A stretch of 64,000 bases of DNA from Betaproteobacteria bacterium HGW-Betaproteobacteria-16 (GCA_002840835.1 PHCQ01000009.1:1-64000); one strand, 5' to 3'. Shown: positions 8,901 to 16,429, counted from the stretch's first letter. A program made the numbers and translations. The notes: generated by a model from the sequence alone, not told the origin.

Positions 8901-10893
8901 TGGCCGCCCGCGTGACCCGGGTCATGCGAAGTCTGTCGTCCCAGGCGTAGCGGGTGGTGTTGCCCAGGAAGTCGGTTTCGGTGTCCAGCAAACCCTGGGC
9001 AGTTTGGGTGCGGCTAGCGATGGGCGTTTCACCCTGGCAGCCGGGCAACTGGCTGCCGGATACGACATCGGTCTTGCCATTGGTCTGTGCATAGCCGAAC
9101 TGGCGCACGGTGCCCAGGGGATCGGTGATGCTGGCGGTGGTGTTGAGTGGGCCTGTGGTGTTGCCATAGCTCACCTGATACCGGTCTACATTTCCGGGGC
9201 GCACCGTTGCTGTGGCGCGGCCCTGAGCGTCGTAGCTGATGCTGTGGCGGCGCTGACCGCGCTCGTCGACCTCAGCGGTGATGTGGTCGGGCCATTGCGC
9301 GTTTTCATAAAGGTACGAGGTGGCCGCTGGTACCACCCCTGGATAGACCACCTGCTGCAGGCGGGATTGCGCATCCCACAAGTAGCGCAGTGCGTGCCCA
9401 TCGGGGCCCTGGAGTTGTGCGAGCAGCCCGTTGGGGTGGTACGCAAGGCGCAGCGTGCGGCCGAAGTGGTTTTGTATCTGGGTGAGCCGCCCTTGGGCGT
9501 TGTAGGTGTAGGTGTATGACCAGCCGTTTTCCAGCCGATGAAGGAGCAGGCGACCGGTGCCTGTGCCCACAGGCCGCGCAAATTCCCATTGGGTGCCGTT
9601 TTGGGGATCGGTGTAGCGCAGGGCGGGAATGCTGCCCGTTGCGGCGAAGGCCTGCAGGTTGGCGATGTGCGTCGGGCTGATCCAGGTGCCGCTCGCGCTT
9701 GTGCGTTTGAACACCACCTGCGATCCATCGCCGTGTTGAAGGATCAAGGTGTTGCCTTGTCCATCGGTGGGGTCCAGGCGCAGGTTGGCCCCGTGACTGT
9801 GGCCCCACATGGCGCCCATGGCCGACTGCGGCGGTAGTTGCCACCGGGTTCGATAGTGCAGGCTGAGACTCAGGGGGTGGGGGGCGTGATCGACGATGTC
9901 TTCGCGCACGAACACCTTTTCGCCGGTGGCGGGCAAAATGGGGTTGGGCGTGCGCATGCCCGCCTGGGCTGCGCACTGCTGCGCGGGTATGGCAGGCGGC
10001 GTGTGGCCCACCGCAGCGAAACCGCCCACGCACACATAGGTGGTACTGAGCCCGCTCCTGCGCGTTTCCAGCCTACCGCCCCTGGGGCAGTGGCGAGTAA
10101 AGGCACCAACTGCTGTGTAACCGTTGACCACAGCGAGGGAGCCACCAGAATTCCACTCGCCATCTCGCCAGGAGCCATCAGGCCGCCGCACCTGCTCATC
10201 GTATTGGTAACGATAAAGCATGCCGTTGGCGGTTGCGTTGTTGTACAAGCGTACATTGACCATGCGCCACTGTGGGCTGAGGGTGCGCATGTATGCGCGG
10301 CAGTCATCCAGCGCTTTTTGAGGCGTGTCGGCAAAGGGCCGGTTCGTCGAACATCTCGATGCAGGGCTTGTGCGAAAGTTGACGGTGGCCAGGTATTCAC
10401 CAGGGGCCAATGTGGCGGCTGCCGCTCGCGCGGACGATGTCTCCGTAGAGGCAGTGGCCACTGGGGAGGAGTTGGGCGCTGTGACGCTACCTGGCGATCC
10501 CGACCTTGAGACCACGCTCGAACGTGCTGACTGTTGCGGCGCCGAGCGAGCTCCAGCACGTGAGACGGCAGCGGATGTGAACCATCGTCCCGTTTCGAAA
10601 TGGCTCATCCATTCGCTGGCGACGATACCTGCAGGCAGCTCGACCTCGACGAGGGTGCGTGTTCCGTCTGACCGTTTTTCCACCAGAAGCAAGCCGCTTT
10701 TTTCCAGCTCTGCTTCCAGCTCCCATTCAGACAGGCCCTGCGCCTCTTCACTGAGCACCAGCTCTGCGCGAGCGTGCTCTGCTTCACTCCCCCCGCCTTC
10801 ATCGGCTGTTTCGCCACCGCCGCAGCTGACAAGCGCCAAAAAAACGATCGCCGCGCACAGACGGCGTAAGAAATAAATCTTACGAATCAACAT
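5914..10893 (-). CDS. RHS/YD-repeat lipoprotein with variable C-terminal toxin domain
   Basis: A 1659-residue protein. The N-terminus is a lipoprotein signal with lipobox LVSC (Cys24), so it should reach the envelope by Sec and Lol rather than riding a type VI spike. Next come a low-complexity Ser/Ala region and a DUF6531-like block (NPILPATGEKVFVREDIVDH). Some 900 residues of YD repeats follow (YTYDSLGRL, YAYDANGRL and many more), then the RHS core end GLFYNWHRFYHPASGRYVSA through NPLSYTDPEGLNPL. The final 151 residues (from about 1509, bases 5917-6369) are the variable tip, and GC content drops there. This tip has VLNKLIDKATHAGAQELRIQ and NEGFYATLPRFGF, resembling the acetyl-CoA-binding half of GNAT acetyltransferases. 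A GGGGGA ribosome site precedes the ATG. The shell should encapsulate the tip, which is probably the toxin. Confidence 0.9.
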   Translation of the reverse strand: MLIRKIYFLRRLCAAIVFLALVSCGGGETADEGGGSEAEHARAELVLSEEAQGLSEWELEAELEKSGLLLVEKRSDGTRTLVEVELPAGIVASEWMSHFETGRWFTSAAVSRAGARSAPQQSARSSVVSRSGSPGSVTAPNSSPVATASTETSSARAAAATLAPGEYLATVNFRTSPASRCSTNRPFADTPQKALDDCRAYMRTLSPQWRMVNVRLYNNATANGMLYRYQYDEQVRRPDGSWRDGEWNSGGSLAVVNGYTAVGAFTRHCPRGGRLETRRSGLSTTYVCVGGFAAVGHTPPAIPAQQCAAQAGMRTPNPILPATGEKVFVREDIVDHAPHPLSLSLHYRTRWQLPPQSAMGAMWGHSHGANLRLDPTDGQGNTLILQHGDGSQVVFKRTSASGTWISPTHIANLQAFAATGSIPALRYTDPQNGTQWEFARPVGTGTGRLLLHRLENGWSYTYTYNAQGRLTQIQNHFGRTLRLAYHPNGLLAQLQGPDGHALRYLWDAQSRLQQVVYPGVVPAATSYLYENAQWPDHITAEVDERGQRRHSISYDAQGRATATVRPGNVDRYQVSYGNTTGPLNTTASITDPLGTVRQFGYAQTNGKTDVVSGSQLPGCQGETPIASRTQTAQGLLDTETDFLGNTTRYAWDDRLRMTRVTRAANSPEEQATTITWHSAFRKPTVIQEPLKRTNYTYDSLGRLTVQTVTHTAGAANGTQEITRYAYTDQRLVSAVTAPNGAVTHYTYDAAGLPATITNPLGHVTRLSHDAAGRPTRITEPTGLVRTLSYNERGWLVRSSALGEPGGPALETSYAYTPSGQVARITQPSGHVVSYSYDNAQRLIGWSDNRRHSARFTLDALGNRVQETVLNRGDGIALQVAREVNQINRLSREVLGSDQRSDYAYDANGRLRQGINAAGQRTALSRDAMARITSVTNALGKVARLGYDRGNAVSSVSDFKGVSTTYIRDAKGQAASEQSPDVGSTQNTFDALGLPQSVVDALGRATQIARDPLGRPTRITQSASGKPTLITELRYDLTGNACNATGHPSASLGRLCEMITREGEGEGEGEAERTTTRFQWDAFGRLRQQGQNISSAIADHSQTRNVNFSHVPSGAGAGELASVTYPSGAVLSYQYDSTGVLTDMRWNGQPLLQGITYNALGQPLSWTWRFAHASASLLASRSYNPAGQLISSETGTYSWNNLGQLASFGQTLQRSNGSGGWVAENVPYSVSYNASGRLLQLRGRGSVPALQSRQTYAYDANGNRKDPGLLPDAKSNRLRQARSQPVVSNAAGEITWQTGQSLRYDAGGRLHQIKACASRSDSACASSEVGATRHWYNGQHQRVVKDEPSGQTIYVYGTAGHNVLGEYRQSSTASTVQSTEHIYLPTASGLMPVAAVINGQHYAVHSDHLNTPRRLTDSAQRVRWQWAYSGYGETQAQPLATGSLAAVPYNLRYPGQVDDGNGLFYNWHRFYHPASGRYVSADPIGLEGGWNRFAYVGGNPLSYTDPEGLNPLRGFFLQLLLLNQRYGPTAAVAMADLGGVNGTLSTSWPGLTALPRALTAADLGLEGALTACKGSIAYDGKTVLMNVDYIEGSIKNGREVLNKLIDKATHAGAQELRIQATIANEGFYATLPRFGFTHQQGVNGYADQFVRPILVNQIPR
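7686..7715. repeat. Hexanucleotide tandem repeat inside the RHS gene
   Basis: Five perfect copies of CCTCGC on this strand encode an Glu-Gly run within the RHS repeat shell. Length changes in units of six would keep the frame and only alter a loop. Confidence 0.9.
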
Positions 10894-11203
10894 TCCCCCA
10901 TCCCTGAAAAATTTTTTGACTAATGTAGCTTATAAATTTTCAACCTATTCGTTGTTTATCATTATTTTTTGGAAACCAAAGAGGCCGAAAGAAGGACATT
11001 CAGATACCCGGCCCATGTCAGACCATGGGGCGTGGGTTCAAGCGGCTTGGATCATTGGCACGGACTCTTCGGCCGACGTCGCTCTGCTATACAGACGTCT
11101 GCAACAACCCTGGTGCTGCAGAGCGCGGCCAGCGAGCCTTGAATTCAGATGATGCTTGCGCTTCCCGCCATTCACATCGAACATTCTTCAACAACAAATC
11201 CGC
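10894..11203. other. Gene-free AT-rich spacer upstream of the RHS gene
   Basis: This 310-base stretch separates the divergent RHS and MreB-like genes. The part nearest the RHS gene (10905-10980) is strongly AT-rich and is the likely RHS promoter area, but no convincing -35/-10 pair was found. The remainder shows no credible gene. Confidence 0.5.
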
Positions 11204-11701
11204 ATGTTCGCCTCCCTGCAACCCCTGCTCTACATACAGATCTCGCCAGAGCGCGTGGTCATTCGCAACCTGCGCACCAACACCACGCTCAGCGAAGTGG
11301 CAGAAATCGCGCTGACCCAGCAAGGCGGCAAGCCGCGTGTGCTGGCGGTGGGTGCGCAGGCAGGCATGGCCGCGGCGGCCGAGCCGGATGCGCGCCTGAT
11401 CAGGCCGTTTGCACACCCGCGCACGCTGGTGTCTGATTTTTTGTCGGCCGAGCTGTTGCTGCAGGCCATGGTGAAGCAGTCGGTGGGCAAGGGGTTTCTG
11501 GCCGTTTCGCCAGCGGCGGTGATGCACCCCATGGGGTCGCCGGAGGGTGGATTCACCGCGGTGGAGTTGCGCGCATTTCGCGAGTTGGCGCTGGGTGCCG
11601 GCGCGTTTCGTGTGCAGGTGTGGACCGGCCGCCCGTTGACCGACGATGAACTGCGCTCGCGCCGATTCCCTTCTGATGGTGGGCAGTTGGCGGACGGCTG
11701 A
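11204..11701 (+). CDS. Half-length MreB-like (actin-fold subdomain I) protein
   Basis: Start chosen at the ATG of MFASLQPLLYI; an in-frame ATG 48 bp upstream adds a non-homologous leader. The 165-residue protein follows the N-terminal part of MreB. RVLAVGAQAG matches the VxAVGxxAK turn, and LIRPFAHPRTLVSDFLSAEL matches the IRPMKDGVIADFxVTE helix. FLAVSPAA and AVELRAFRELALGAGAFRV match the VPxGATxVERRAIRESAxxAGA stretch. The phosphate-1 loop is degenerate, and the DIGGGT loop and all of subdomain II are missing, so ATP-dependent filament formation is unlikely. The gene ends at its own stop, with no MreB sequence after it. Function unknown; it could modulate MreB. Confidence 0.6.
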   Translation: MFASLQPLLYIQISPERVVIRNLRTNTTLSEVAEIALTQQGGKPRVLAVGAQAGMAAAAEPDARLIRPFAHPRTLVSDFLSAELLLQAMVKQSVGKGFLAVSPAAVMHPMGSPEGGFTAVELRAFRELALGAGAFRVQVWTGRPLTDDELRSRRFPSDGGQLADG

Positions 11702-11707
11702 GGCGCA

Positions 11708-11803
11708 GGGTTGGGTTGGGTTGGGTTGGGCTGGGCTGGGCTGGGCTGGGCTGGGCTGGGCTGGGCTGGGCTGAGCTGAGCTGAGCTGGGCTGGGCTGGG
11801 TTG
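11708..11803 (+). repeat. G-rich pentanucleotide tandem repeat (GGGTT/GGGCT)
   Basis: Nineteen consecutive five-base units begin directly after the MreB-like stop codon. They run as three GGGTT, about nine GGGCT, three GAGCT, then GGGCT and GGGTT again. Every unit but the GAGCT ones carries a run of three G, separated by two bases, which is ideal for intramolecular G-quadruplexes on the plus strand. The graded unit types suggest expansion by slippage. Confidence 0.95.
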
Positions 11804-11860
11804 TGGCGTGACGATGCGGAAATGCGCCAGCCCACTGCCCGCGCGTAGAACCCCAAAAAA

Positions 11861-11895
11861 ACCCAAAAAAGGGTATGGTCAACCCCAATATGGGT
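11861..11895 (+). promoter_or_regulatory. Two short inverted repeats at the start of the NTase gene
   Basis: ACCC-AAAAAA-GGGT (11861-11874) and ACCC-CAATAT-GGGT (11882-11895) share arms and spacer length. Their centres are 21 bp apart, two helical turns. They straddle the first possible start codon (11875) and overlap the second (11890). They could be operator half-sites for the winged-helix domain the gene encodes. This is inference from symmetry only. Confidence 0.4.
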
Positions 11896-12519
11896 ACGAT
11901 AAATACAGGGTCTCACTCGGTCATCGCCGACGCACTCTTCTCCAAGGTGCGTCAACGCGTGCTGGGCGTCCTGTTCGGCACACCCGACCGCAGTTTCTAC
12001 ACGAACGAGGTGATCGGGCTGGTGCAGTCGGGGGCGGGCGCGGTGCAGCGCGAACTGGCCGATCTGGCTACGGCGGGCCTGCTCACGGTGCGCAAGCAAG
12101 GCAACCAGAAGCACTTTCAGGCCAATGCGGCGTCGCCGGTGTTTGCCGAGTTGCGCGGGTTGGTGCTCAAAACGATGGGGCTGGCAGACGTGCTGCGTGC
12201 CGCCCTGGCACCGCTGGCGCCGCAGATCGAGCAGGCCTTTGTGTTTGGCTCCATCGCCAAACAGCAAGACACGGCAGCCAGCGACGTGGACTTGCTGGTG
12301 GTGAGCGACACGCTGGGCTATGGCGAGGTATTCGCAGCGCTGGAAAGCGCCAGCCAGACACTGGGGCGCACCGTCAACCCGGCGCTCTACACCGCGAAGG
12401 ATTTCCACGCCCGCCTGCAGGGCGACAATGCGTTCATCAACCGCGTGATGCAACAGCCAAAAATATGGCTGATCGGCCAGGAGGAATCACTGCCACAGGG
12501 GCCCGACCAACCCGCTTGA
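11875..12519 (+). CDS. Winged-helix regulator fused to MNT-type nucleotidyltransferase
   Basis: A 214-residue cytosolic protein; ATG at 11890 (MGTINTG) is an alternative start. Residues 20-85 form an ArsR-like winged helix: RVLGVLFGTPDRSFYTNEVI, then GAVQRELADLATAGLLTVRK and the wing QGNQKHFQAN. Residues 115-165 are a minimal nucleotidyltransferase core: FVFGSIAKQQ followed by SDVDLLVVSD, the GSxxx(8)SDxDL metal-binding signature. Stand-alone MNT enzymes pair with HEPN proteins as toxin-antitoxin modules, but no HEPN gene follows here. Fusion to a DNA-binding domain suggests a self-regulating module or a regulator that modifies a nucleic acid or protein. Confidence 0.85.
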   Translation: MVNPNMGTINTGSHSVIADALFSKVRQRVLGVLFGTPDRSFYTNEVIGLVQSGAGAVQRELADLATAGLLTVRKQGNQKHFQANAASPVFAELRGLVLKTMGLADVLRAALAPLAPQIEQAFVFGSIAKQQDTAASDVDLLVVSDTLGYGEVFAALESASQTLGRTVNPALYTAKDFHARLQGDNAFINRVMQQPKIWLIGQEESLPQGPDQPA

Positions 12520-12607
12520 AAAACTGGGCCGCCCCCGCAGCCCGCTCAAACAAGCGATGCCATGAGCGATTAGGGGACAATCCCCGTTTGCACCCAGGCC
12601 ACTCACC

Positions 12608-13870
12608 ATGCCGCTGCTCCCCGCTACTGAGTGCGCTGAAACGCCCAGCCTGCCCTCCACCCACCCGTTAATCCATTGGACCACGCCCGACGGCGTGACC
12701 GTTTCCGCGCGCTGGCGCTCCGAACGTGGTGCGCCGGCACCGCAGCGGGTGGTGCTGGCCGACGACACCACCACCGCTGACGCCGCCTACCGGCTGGCCT
12801 GCGCCGGCACTGCCCTGCTCTGGCAGGGCGACTTTTTTAACGCCCGCCAACTGCTGCAGGCAATGGCCCGCCGCTGCGACGCCACGCCGGCCCGCAAGAA
12901 ACGCAAGGCCGCCCAACCGGCGAGTGAAGACAACGCCAGCCCAGCCAGCGCAGAGGCCTTTCACAAGCACCGCCAGGCACAGGCCCAGCGCGCCCGTATT
13001 CTGGGCATGGTGCTGCTGCGCTTTGAACCCGACCACACGCTGAACCTGCGCCGGGCACCCGATGTGCAGCAGGCCTGCACCCATGCCTGGGGCGCCCCCG
13101 TGCCGGGCGACTTGGATTCGGTGGCTTCTTTGCGCGAACTGCTGGGCTTCACAAGTGCCGAGGAGTGGCGCCGCGTGGGCGTCGAAATTCCCGCGCTGGG
13201 CGTACCGCCCCATAACCGCGTGTTTCCGCACTACGGCGTGTTTTCGCCGGCGCGGGGCGAGTACATCGACCTAGTGGCACAGGCCCCTCTGCCGTTGGCG
13301 CCGCCAGGTCAGGCCGGTGCAGGCGCCCAGCCGGTGTTTGACATTGGCACCGGCACGGGCGTGTTGTCTGCCGTGCTGGCGCGACGTGGCGCGGGGCCCA
13401 TCACCGCCACCGACCTGGACCCACGAGCCCTGGCCTGCGCACGGGAAAACCTGGCGCAACTGGGCGTGAGCGAGCGTGTGACCTTGCTGCAAACCGATTT
13501 GTTTCCACCTGGCAAGGCACGGCTGGTGGTGTGCAACCCGCCCTGGCTACCGGCCCGTGCCAGTTCCCCGGTGGAACGCGCGGTGTACGACGAGGGCAGC
13601 CGCATGCTGCAGGGCTATTTGAATGGTCTGGCCGAGCACCTGTTGCCCGGGGGCGAAGGCTGGCTCATCTTGTCTGACCTGGCCGAACACCTGGGCCTGC
13701 GCAGCCGCGCCGATCTGACGGGCTGGATCGCGCAAGCCGGCCTGCAGGTGCTGGGCCGGCTGGACGCCAAACCCCGCCACAGCAAGGCAAGCAACGCCAA
13801 CGACCCGTTGCACAGCGCGCGATCGGCCGAGGTGACCTCACTGTGGCGCCTGGGCTTGGCTGTGCCTTGA
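12608..13870 (+). CDS. Class I SAM-dependent methyltransferase (HemK/RsmC-like)
   Basis: A 420-residue protein with a Rossmann methyltransferase domain in its second half. Motif I is VFDIGTGTGVLSAVLARRG (about residue 238), the acidic post-I loop is ATDLDPRALACARENLAQLG, and motif IV is VVCNPPWLP. The NPPW signature is typical of enzymes that methylate planar nitrogen in rRNA bases or glutamine side chains (RsmC, RlmG, PrmB, PrmC). The first 200 residues, with an Ala/Lys-rich insert, probably bind substrate. The exact target cannot be named. Confidence 0.85.
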   Translation: MPLLPATECAETPSLPSTHPLIHWTTPDGVTVSARWRSERGAPAPQRVVLADDTTTADAAYRLACAGTALLWQGDFFNARQLLQAMARRCDATPARKKRKAAQPASEDNASPASAEAFHKHRQAQAQRARILGMVLLRFEPDHTLNLRRAPDVQQACTHAWGAPVPGDLDSVASLRELLGFTSAEEWRRVGVEIPALGVPPHNRVFPHYGVFSPARGEYIDLVAQAPLPLAPPGQAGAGAQPVFDIGTGTGVLSAVLARRGAGPITATDLDPRALACARENLAQLGVSERVTLLQTDLFPPGKARLVVCNPPWLPARASSPVERAVYDEGSRMLQGYLNGLAEHLLPGGEGWLILSDLAEHLGLRSRADLTGWIAQAGLQVLGRLDAKPRHSKASNANDPLHSARSAEVTSLWRLGLAVP

Positions 13871-14056
13871 GCCTGGCGCAGCTGCAGGCGACTGGCCCAG
13901 GAACAGCTGCGCGGCCCTCACGGAAGATGGCTGCTCCTTTATCGGGTCGCCAAGCCGAACTCATCAGCAGCCGCCTGGCCGGGAGCACATAGCTCCCACC
14001 TTTTCACACGTCGCGAACAATCGGCAAGGGTGCGGCGCCGCGCACCCATCCCGCAT

Positions 14057-14485
14057 TCAATGCAGCGTGTTCGCCATGATCTGGTGCACCTCCTGCCCCA
14101 GACCTTTCGACGGAATGACCACCATCTGCTTGCCGCCAAACTCAGCCGAGTAGCGCGGCGAATCGCTGGCATGCTGATAGGCTTGGCCGAGCTGGACGAT
14201 CAACTCCCCCACCTGGACCGCCGACAGATGGTGTTCCTTGGCCATGTCCTTGAGGCTGGTGACCTTGCCGTCATGAATCCAGGCAATGCCAAAGGCTTCG
14301 GGTGGCTTGCCGAGGAACACAAAGGCCTCATGCTCTGCCGGCACCACCTCCAGGTGGTCAGACACCTTGTGCGCCAGCTCCTCCAGCGGCGCTTTGACTT
14401 CATCGAGTTTGACCAGCGCGTCGTTGCCAGCCGGCAGCGGTGGGTACTTGACCTTGCTGCCAAAAAATTTGTCCAGTAGTCCCAT
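14057..14485 (-). CDS. Conserved hypothetical protein, 142 residues
   Basis: A strong AAAGGAG lies just before the ATG. The protein is soluble and without signal peptide or cysteines. It opens MGLLDKFFGSKVKYPPLP and has alternating helices and strands (AEHEAFVFLGKPPEAFGIAW). A helical segment follows (SAVQVGELIVQLGQAYQHA). I do not recognise a family. It is a single gene between unrelated neighbours. Confidence 0.75.
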   Translation of the reverse strand: MGLLDKFFGSKVKYPPLPAGNDALVKLDEVKAPLEELAHKVSDHLEVVPAEHEAFVFLGKPPEAFGIAWIHDGKVTSLKDMAKEHHLSAVQVGELIVQLGQAYQHASDSPRYSAEFGGKQMVVIPSKGLGQEVHQIMANTLH

Positions 14486-14751
14486 GTTGTTCTCCTTTCA
14501 GGTTTAAAGAAAGAGAGCCTGACAACTGCTCATGAGCGCGGGGCTCGGGGGAAGTGAGGGGGGAAGATGTCGCCAGACGCTTTCACCATAGACCATCAGA
14601 GAGATTTTTTCAAATCGGATCGATGAAACGACTGCCTGCCCGGTTTGGCCTTGAGCGGGCCGGCCGAGGGCAAACCTCTCGTCAGTACCCGGTGCATGCT
14701 GCCATAAACTCGCGGTGAACCGCCGCTGCCGGGCGGTCAATATTTGCACCA

Positions 14752-15063
14752 ATGATGAGTTCCAAGCAGACCATTCTTGACCGCGAGTTGTTCGCCGAAG
14801 CATTGCGCAGCATGGGAGAGGAAGACCTGCTCTACCTCAACAGGATGGTTGTCGAACGCCTGACCCTGCTGGCTCAGGCCAAGAGCACGGTCGAGCTGGC
14901 CCAATTTGCCGAAGGTGACCGTGTGCACTTCACTCCCTCTGATGGTCGGGTCAGACACGGTGTCGTGCTGCGCCTGAACAGGAAGACCGCCAGTGTGCGC
15001 ACCGACGATGGACAGGGCTGGAAGGTCTCACCGGCCTTGCTGAGCAAGGCGACTTCGCGCTGA
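14752..15063 (+). CDS. Small hypothetical protein with KOW/SH3-like C-terminus
   Basis: A 103-residue protein; the first or second ATG could start it. The N-terminal half is helical (EDLLYLNRMVVERLTLLAQA). The second half reads FAEGDRVHFTPSDGRVRHGV, then VLRLNRKTASVRTDDGQGWK, a pattern of short strands like KOW or SH3 barrels. That half may bind nucleic acid or a protein. Function is unknown. Confidence 0.7.
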   Translation: MMSSKQTILDRELFAEALRSMGEEDLLYLNRMVVERLTLLAQAKSTVELAQFAEGDRVHFTPSDGRVRHGVVLRLNRKTASVRTDDGQGWKVSPALLSKATSR

Positions 15064-15109
15064 TCAAGTGAACGGGCGCAGAAATTGGGGCGAGCAACCC
15101 CGGAAGAAA

Positions 15110-15159
15110 ATGTTTCTCAAATTTGACAAAATACCATTTTTGATCAGAATGAGAAACAT
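15110..15159 (+). promoter_or_regulatory. Promoter of the XRE/AbiEii operon bracketed by a perfect inverted repeat
   Basis: ATGTTTCTCA (15110-15119) and its exact reverse complement TGAGAAACAT (15150-15159) enclose a promoter. The -35 box is a perfect TTGACA (15123-15128); the -10 box is CAGAAT (15145-15150) at 16 bp spacing. Arm centres are 40 bp apart. The right arm covers the -10 edge and the expected transcription start, ending at the ATG. The mRNA is probably leaderless or nearly so. A dimer of dimers of the XRE protein binding both arms would shut the operon down. Confidence 0.75.
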
Positions 15160-15675
15160 ATGCCAGCCAAACCTCCTCCCACACCAGACAAAAGCGCAGC
15201 CCAACTAAAGTCGCTGGGCAAACAGCTCCGCGAGCGCCGCAAGGCATTGCAGGTGAGCAGCACAGCGGCTGCGGAGGCGGCGGGTATGTCGCGGGTGACG
15301 CTGCACCGGATTGAGAAGGGCGAGCCTTCTGTGGCGGCAGGCGCATGGGCCAATGCCATGGAGGTACTGGGCATGACACTGCTGGCCCGAAATACTGAGG
15401 ACGGCGCTGTCACTGGCGGGCACACGAGATCGGAAGATCTGGCCGAATGGATACCGGTGCGCGTGCGCCTTGCAGACTATCCGCAGTTGAAAGCCCTGGC
15501 CTGGCAGGTGCACGGCACCGATACGCTCTCACCGCTGGAAGCTTTGGGCATCTACGAACGCAATGCACGACACCTGGACGCCGCCGCCATGTCGCCTGCC
15601 GAGCAAGCGCTGCTGCAGGCCTTGCGCACCGGTCTGGGCAGTGGCCCGGCGGCAATGGTCAATCCCGATGTTTGA
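15160..15675 (+). CDS. XRE-family HTH antitoxin/regulator
   Basis: A 171-residue protein with a Cro/CI helix-turn-helix at about 17-70: LGKQLRERRKAL, then AAEAAGMSRVTLHRIEKGEP. The remaining hundred residues (WIPVRVRLADYPQLKALAWQ and beyond) resemble antitoxins that accompany AbiEii-type nucleotidyltransferases. The ATG is joined to the inverted-repeat promoter with almost no leader. The stop codon overlaps the next gene's start by 8 bases, so the two are translationally coupled. It should neutralise or repress the toxin gene and autoregulate the operon. Confidence 0.88.
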   Translation: MPAKPPPTPDKSAAQLKSLGKQLRERRKALQVSSTAAAEAAGMSRVTLHRIEKGEPSVAAGAWANAMEVLGMTLLARNTEDGAVTGGHTRSEDLAEWIPVRVRLADYPQLKALAWQVHGTDTLSPLEALGIYERNARHLDAAAMSPAEQALLQALRTGLGSGPAAMVNPDV

Positions 15676-16378
15676 GCGCCTGCATCACCAGCGCATTGCG
15701 CACGTGCTGGCCGCACTGGACGGCGATGTGCTTCGTCAGCACAGCTGCTTCTTCGGTGGCGGCACCTGCATTGCCCTGCGATACGGCGAGTACCGCGAAT
15801 CAGTGGACATCGATTTTCTGGTATCTGACCCCGCCGGCTACCGGGATCTGCGCCAGTTGCTCACGGGTGCGGCAGGCATCAATGCTTTGGTTCGACCAGG
15901 TGCTCAACCATTGTTGATGTTGCGCGAGGTACGTGCCGATCAATATGGCCTGCGCACGGTTGTGCAGATGGATGGCCAAGGCATCAAGTTCGAGATTGTT
16001 CGCGAAGCGCGCATTGACTTGGAAACACCAACCAAGGCAGACGACATTTGCGGCATTGGCACGCTCACGCCAATCGATCTGGCGGCATCCAAACTGCTCG
16101 CCAACTCAGACCGACAAGCGGACGATGGCGTGTTCAGCCGCGACGTGATCGACCTGGCGATGATGGGTCTGCGATTGCCTCTGCTGCGCGATGCACTGGC
16201 CAAGGCCGAAAAGGCCTACGGCCCCTCCGTGAAGCGCGATCTGGCCAAGGCCATCAACCGCCTGCAAGAACGGCACGGCTGGCTGGAACGATGCATGCAG
16301 GCCATGGCCATGACAATGCCGAAGGCGGTGCTCTGGCAAAAAATTCGTGCGCTGCGAAGGTTGTTGAAACCGGTTTGA
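15668..16378 (+). CDS. AbiEii/AbiGii-family nucleotidyltransferase toxin
   Basis: Start set at the ATG that overlaps the antitoxin stop; the upstream in-frame extension lies inside the antitoxin gene. The protein has 236 residues. The nucleotidyltransferase signature is clear: CFFGGGTCIALRYGEYRES, then VDIDFLVSD, supplying the GG(G)T loop and two metal-binding Asp. Further on, IDLAASKLLANSDR and FSRDVIDLAMMGL match the conserved lysine and RDxxDL motifs of AbiEii. Characterised relatives add nucleotides to tRNA or other targets and cause growth arrest or abortive infection. All key residues are present. Confidence 0.9.
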   Translation: MFERLHHQRIAHVLAALDGDVLRQHSCFFGGGTCIALRYGEYRESVDIDFLVSDPAGYRDLRQLLTGAAGINALVRPGAQPLLMLREVRADQYGLRTVVQMDGQGIKFEIVREARIDLETPTKADDICGIGTLTPIDLAASKLLANSDRQADDGVFSRDVIDLAMMGLRLPLLRDALAKAEKAYGPSVKRDLAKAINRLQERHGWLERCMQAMAMTMPKAVLWQKIRALRRLLKPV

Positions 16379-16429
16379 GTTCTTCAGGGCCGGATAGCCA
16401 TGGCAAGCGGTGGCGAGAACCACCAAATG

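Noticed and set aside
5914..10893. Type VI secretion cargo
   Set aside because: No VgrG, PAAR or Tss gene nearby and the N-terminus is a lipoprotein signal.
11708..11803. CRISPR array
   Set aside because: Units are five bases with no spacers; it is a simple tandem repeat. No cas genes were seen.
11230..12453. A 407-codon minus-strand frame with a Pro-Ser-Ala-Gln repeat
   Set aside because: The repeat is just the translation of the G-rich pentamers, and the rest is opposite the MreB-like and nucleotidyltransferase genes, which show real homology.
11875..13870. MNT/HEPN toxin-antitoxin pair
   Set aside because: The next gene is a methyltransferase with no HEPN motif.
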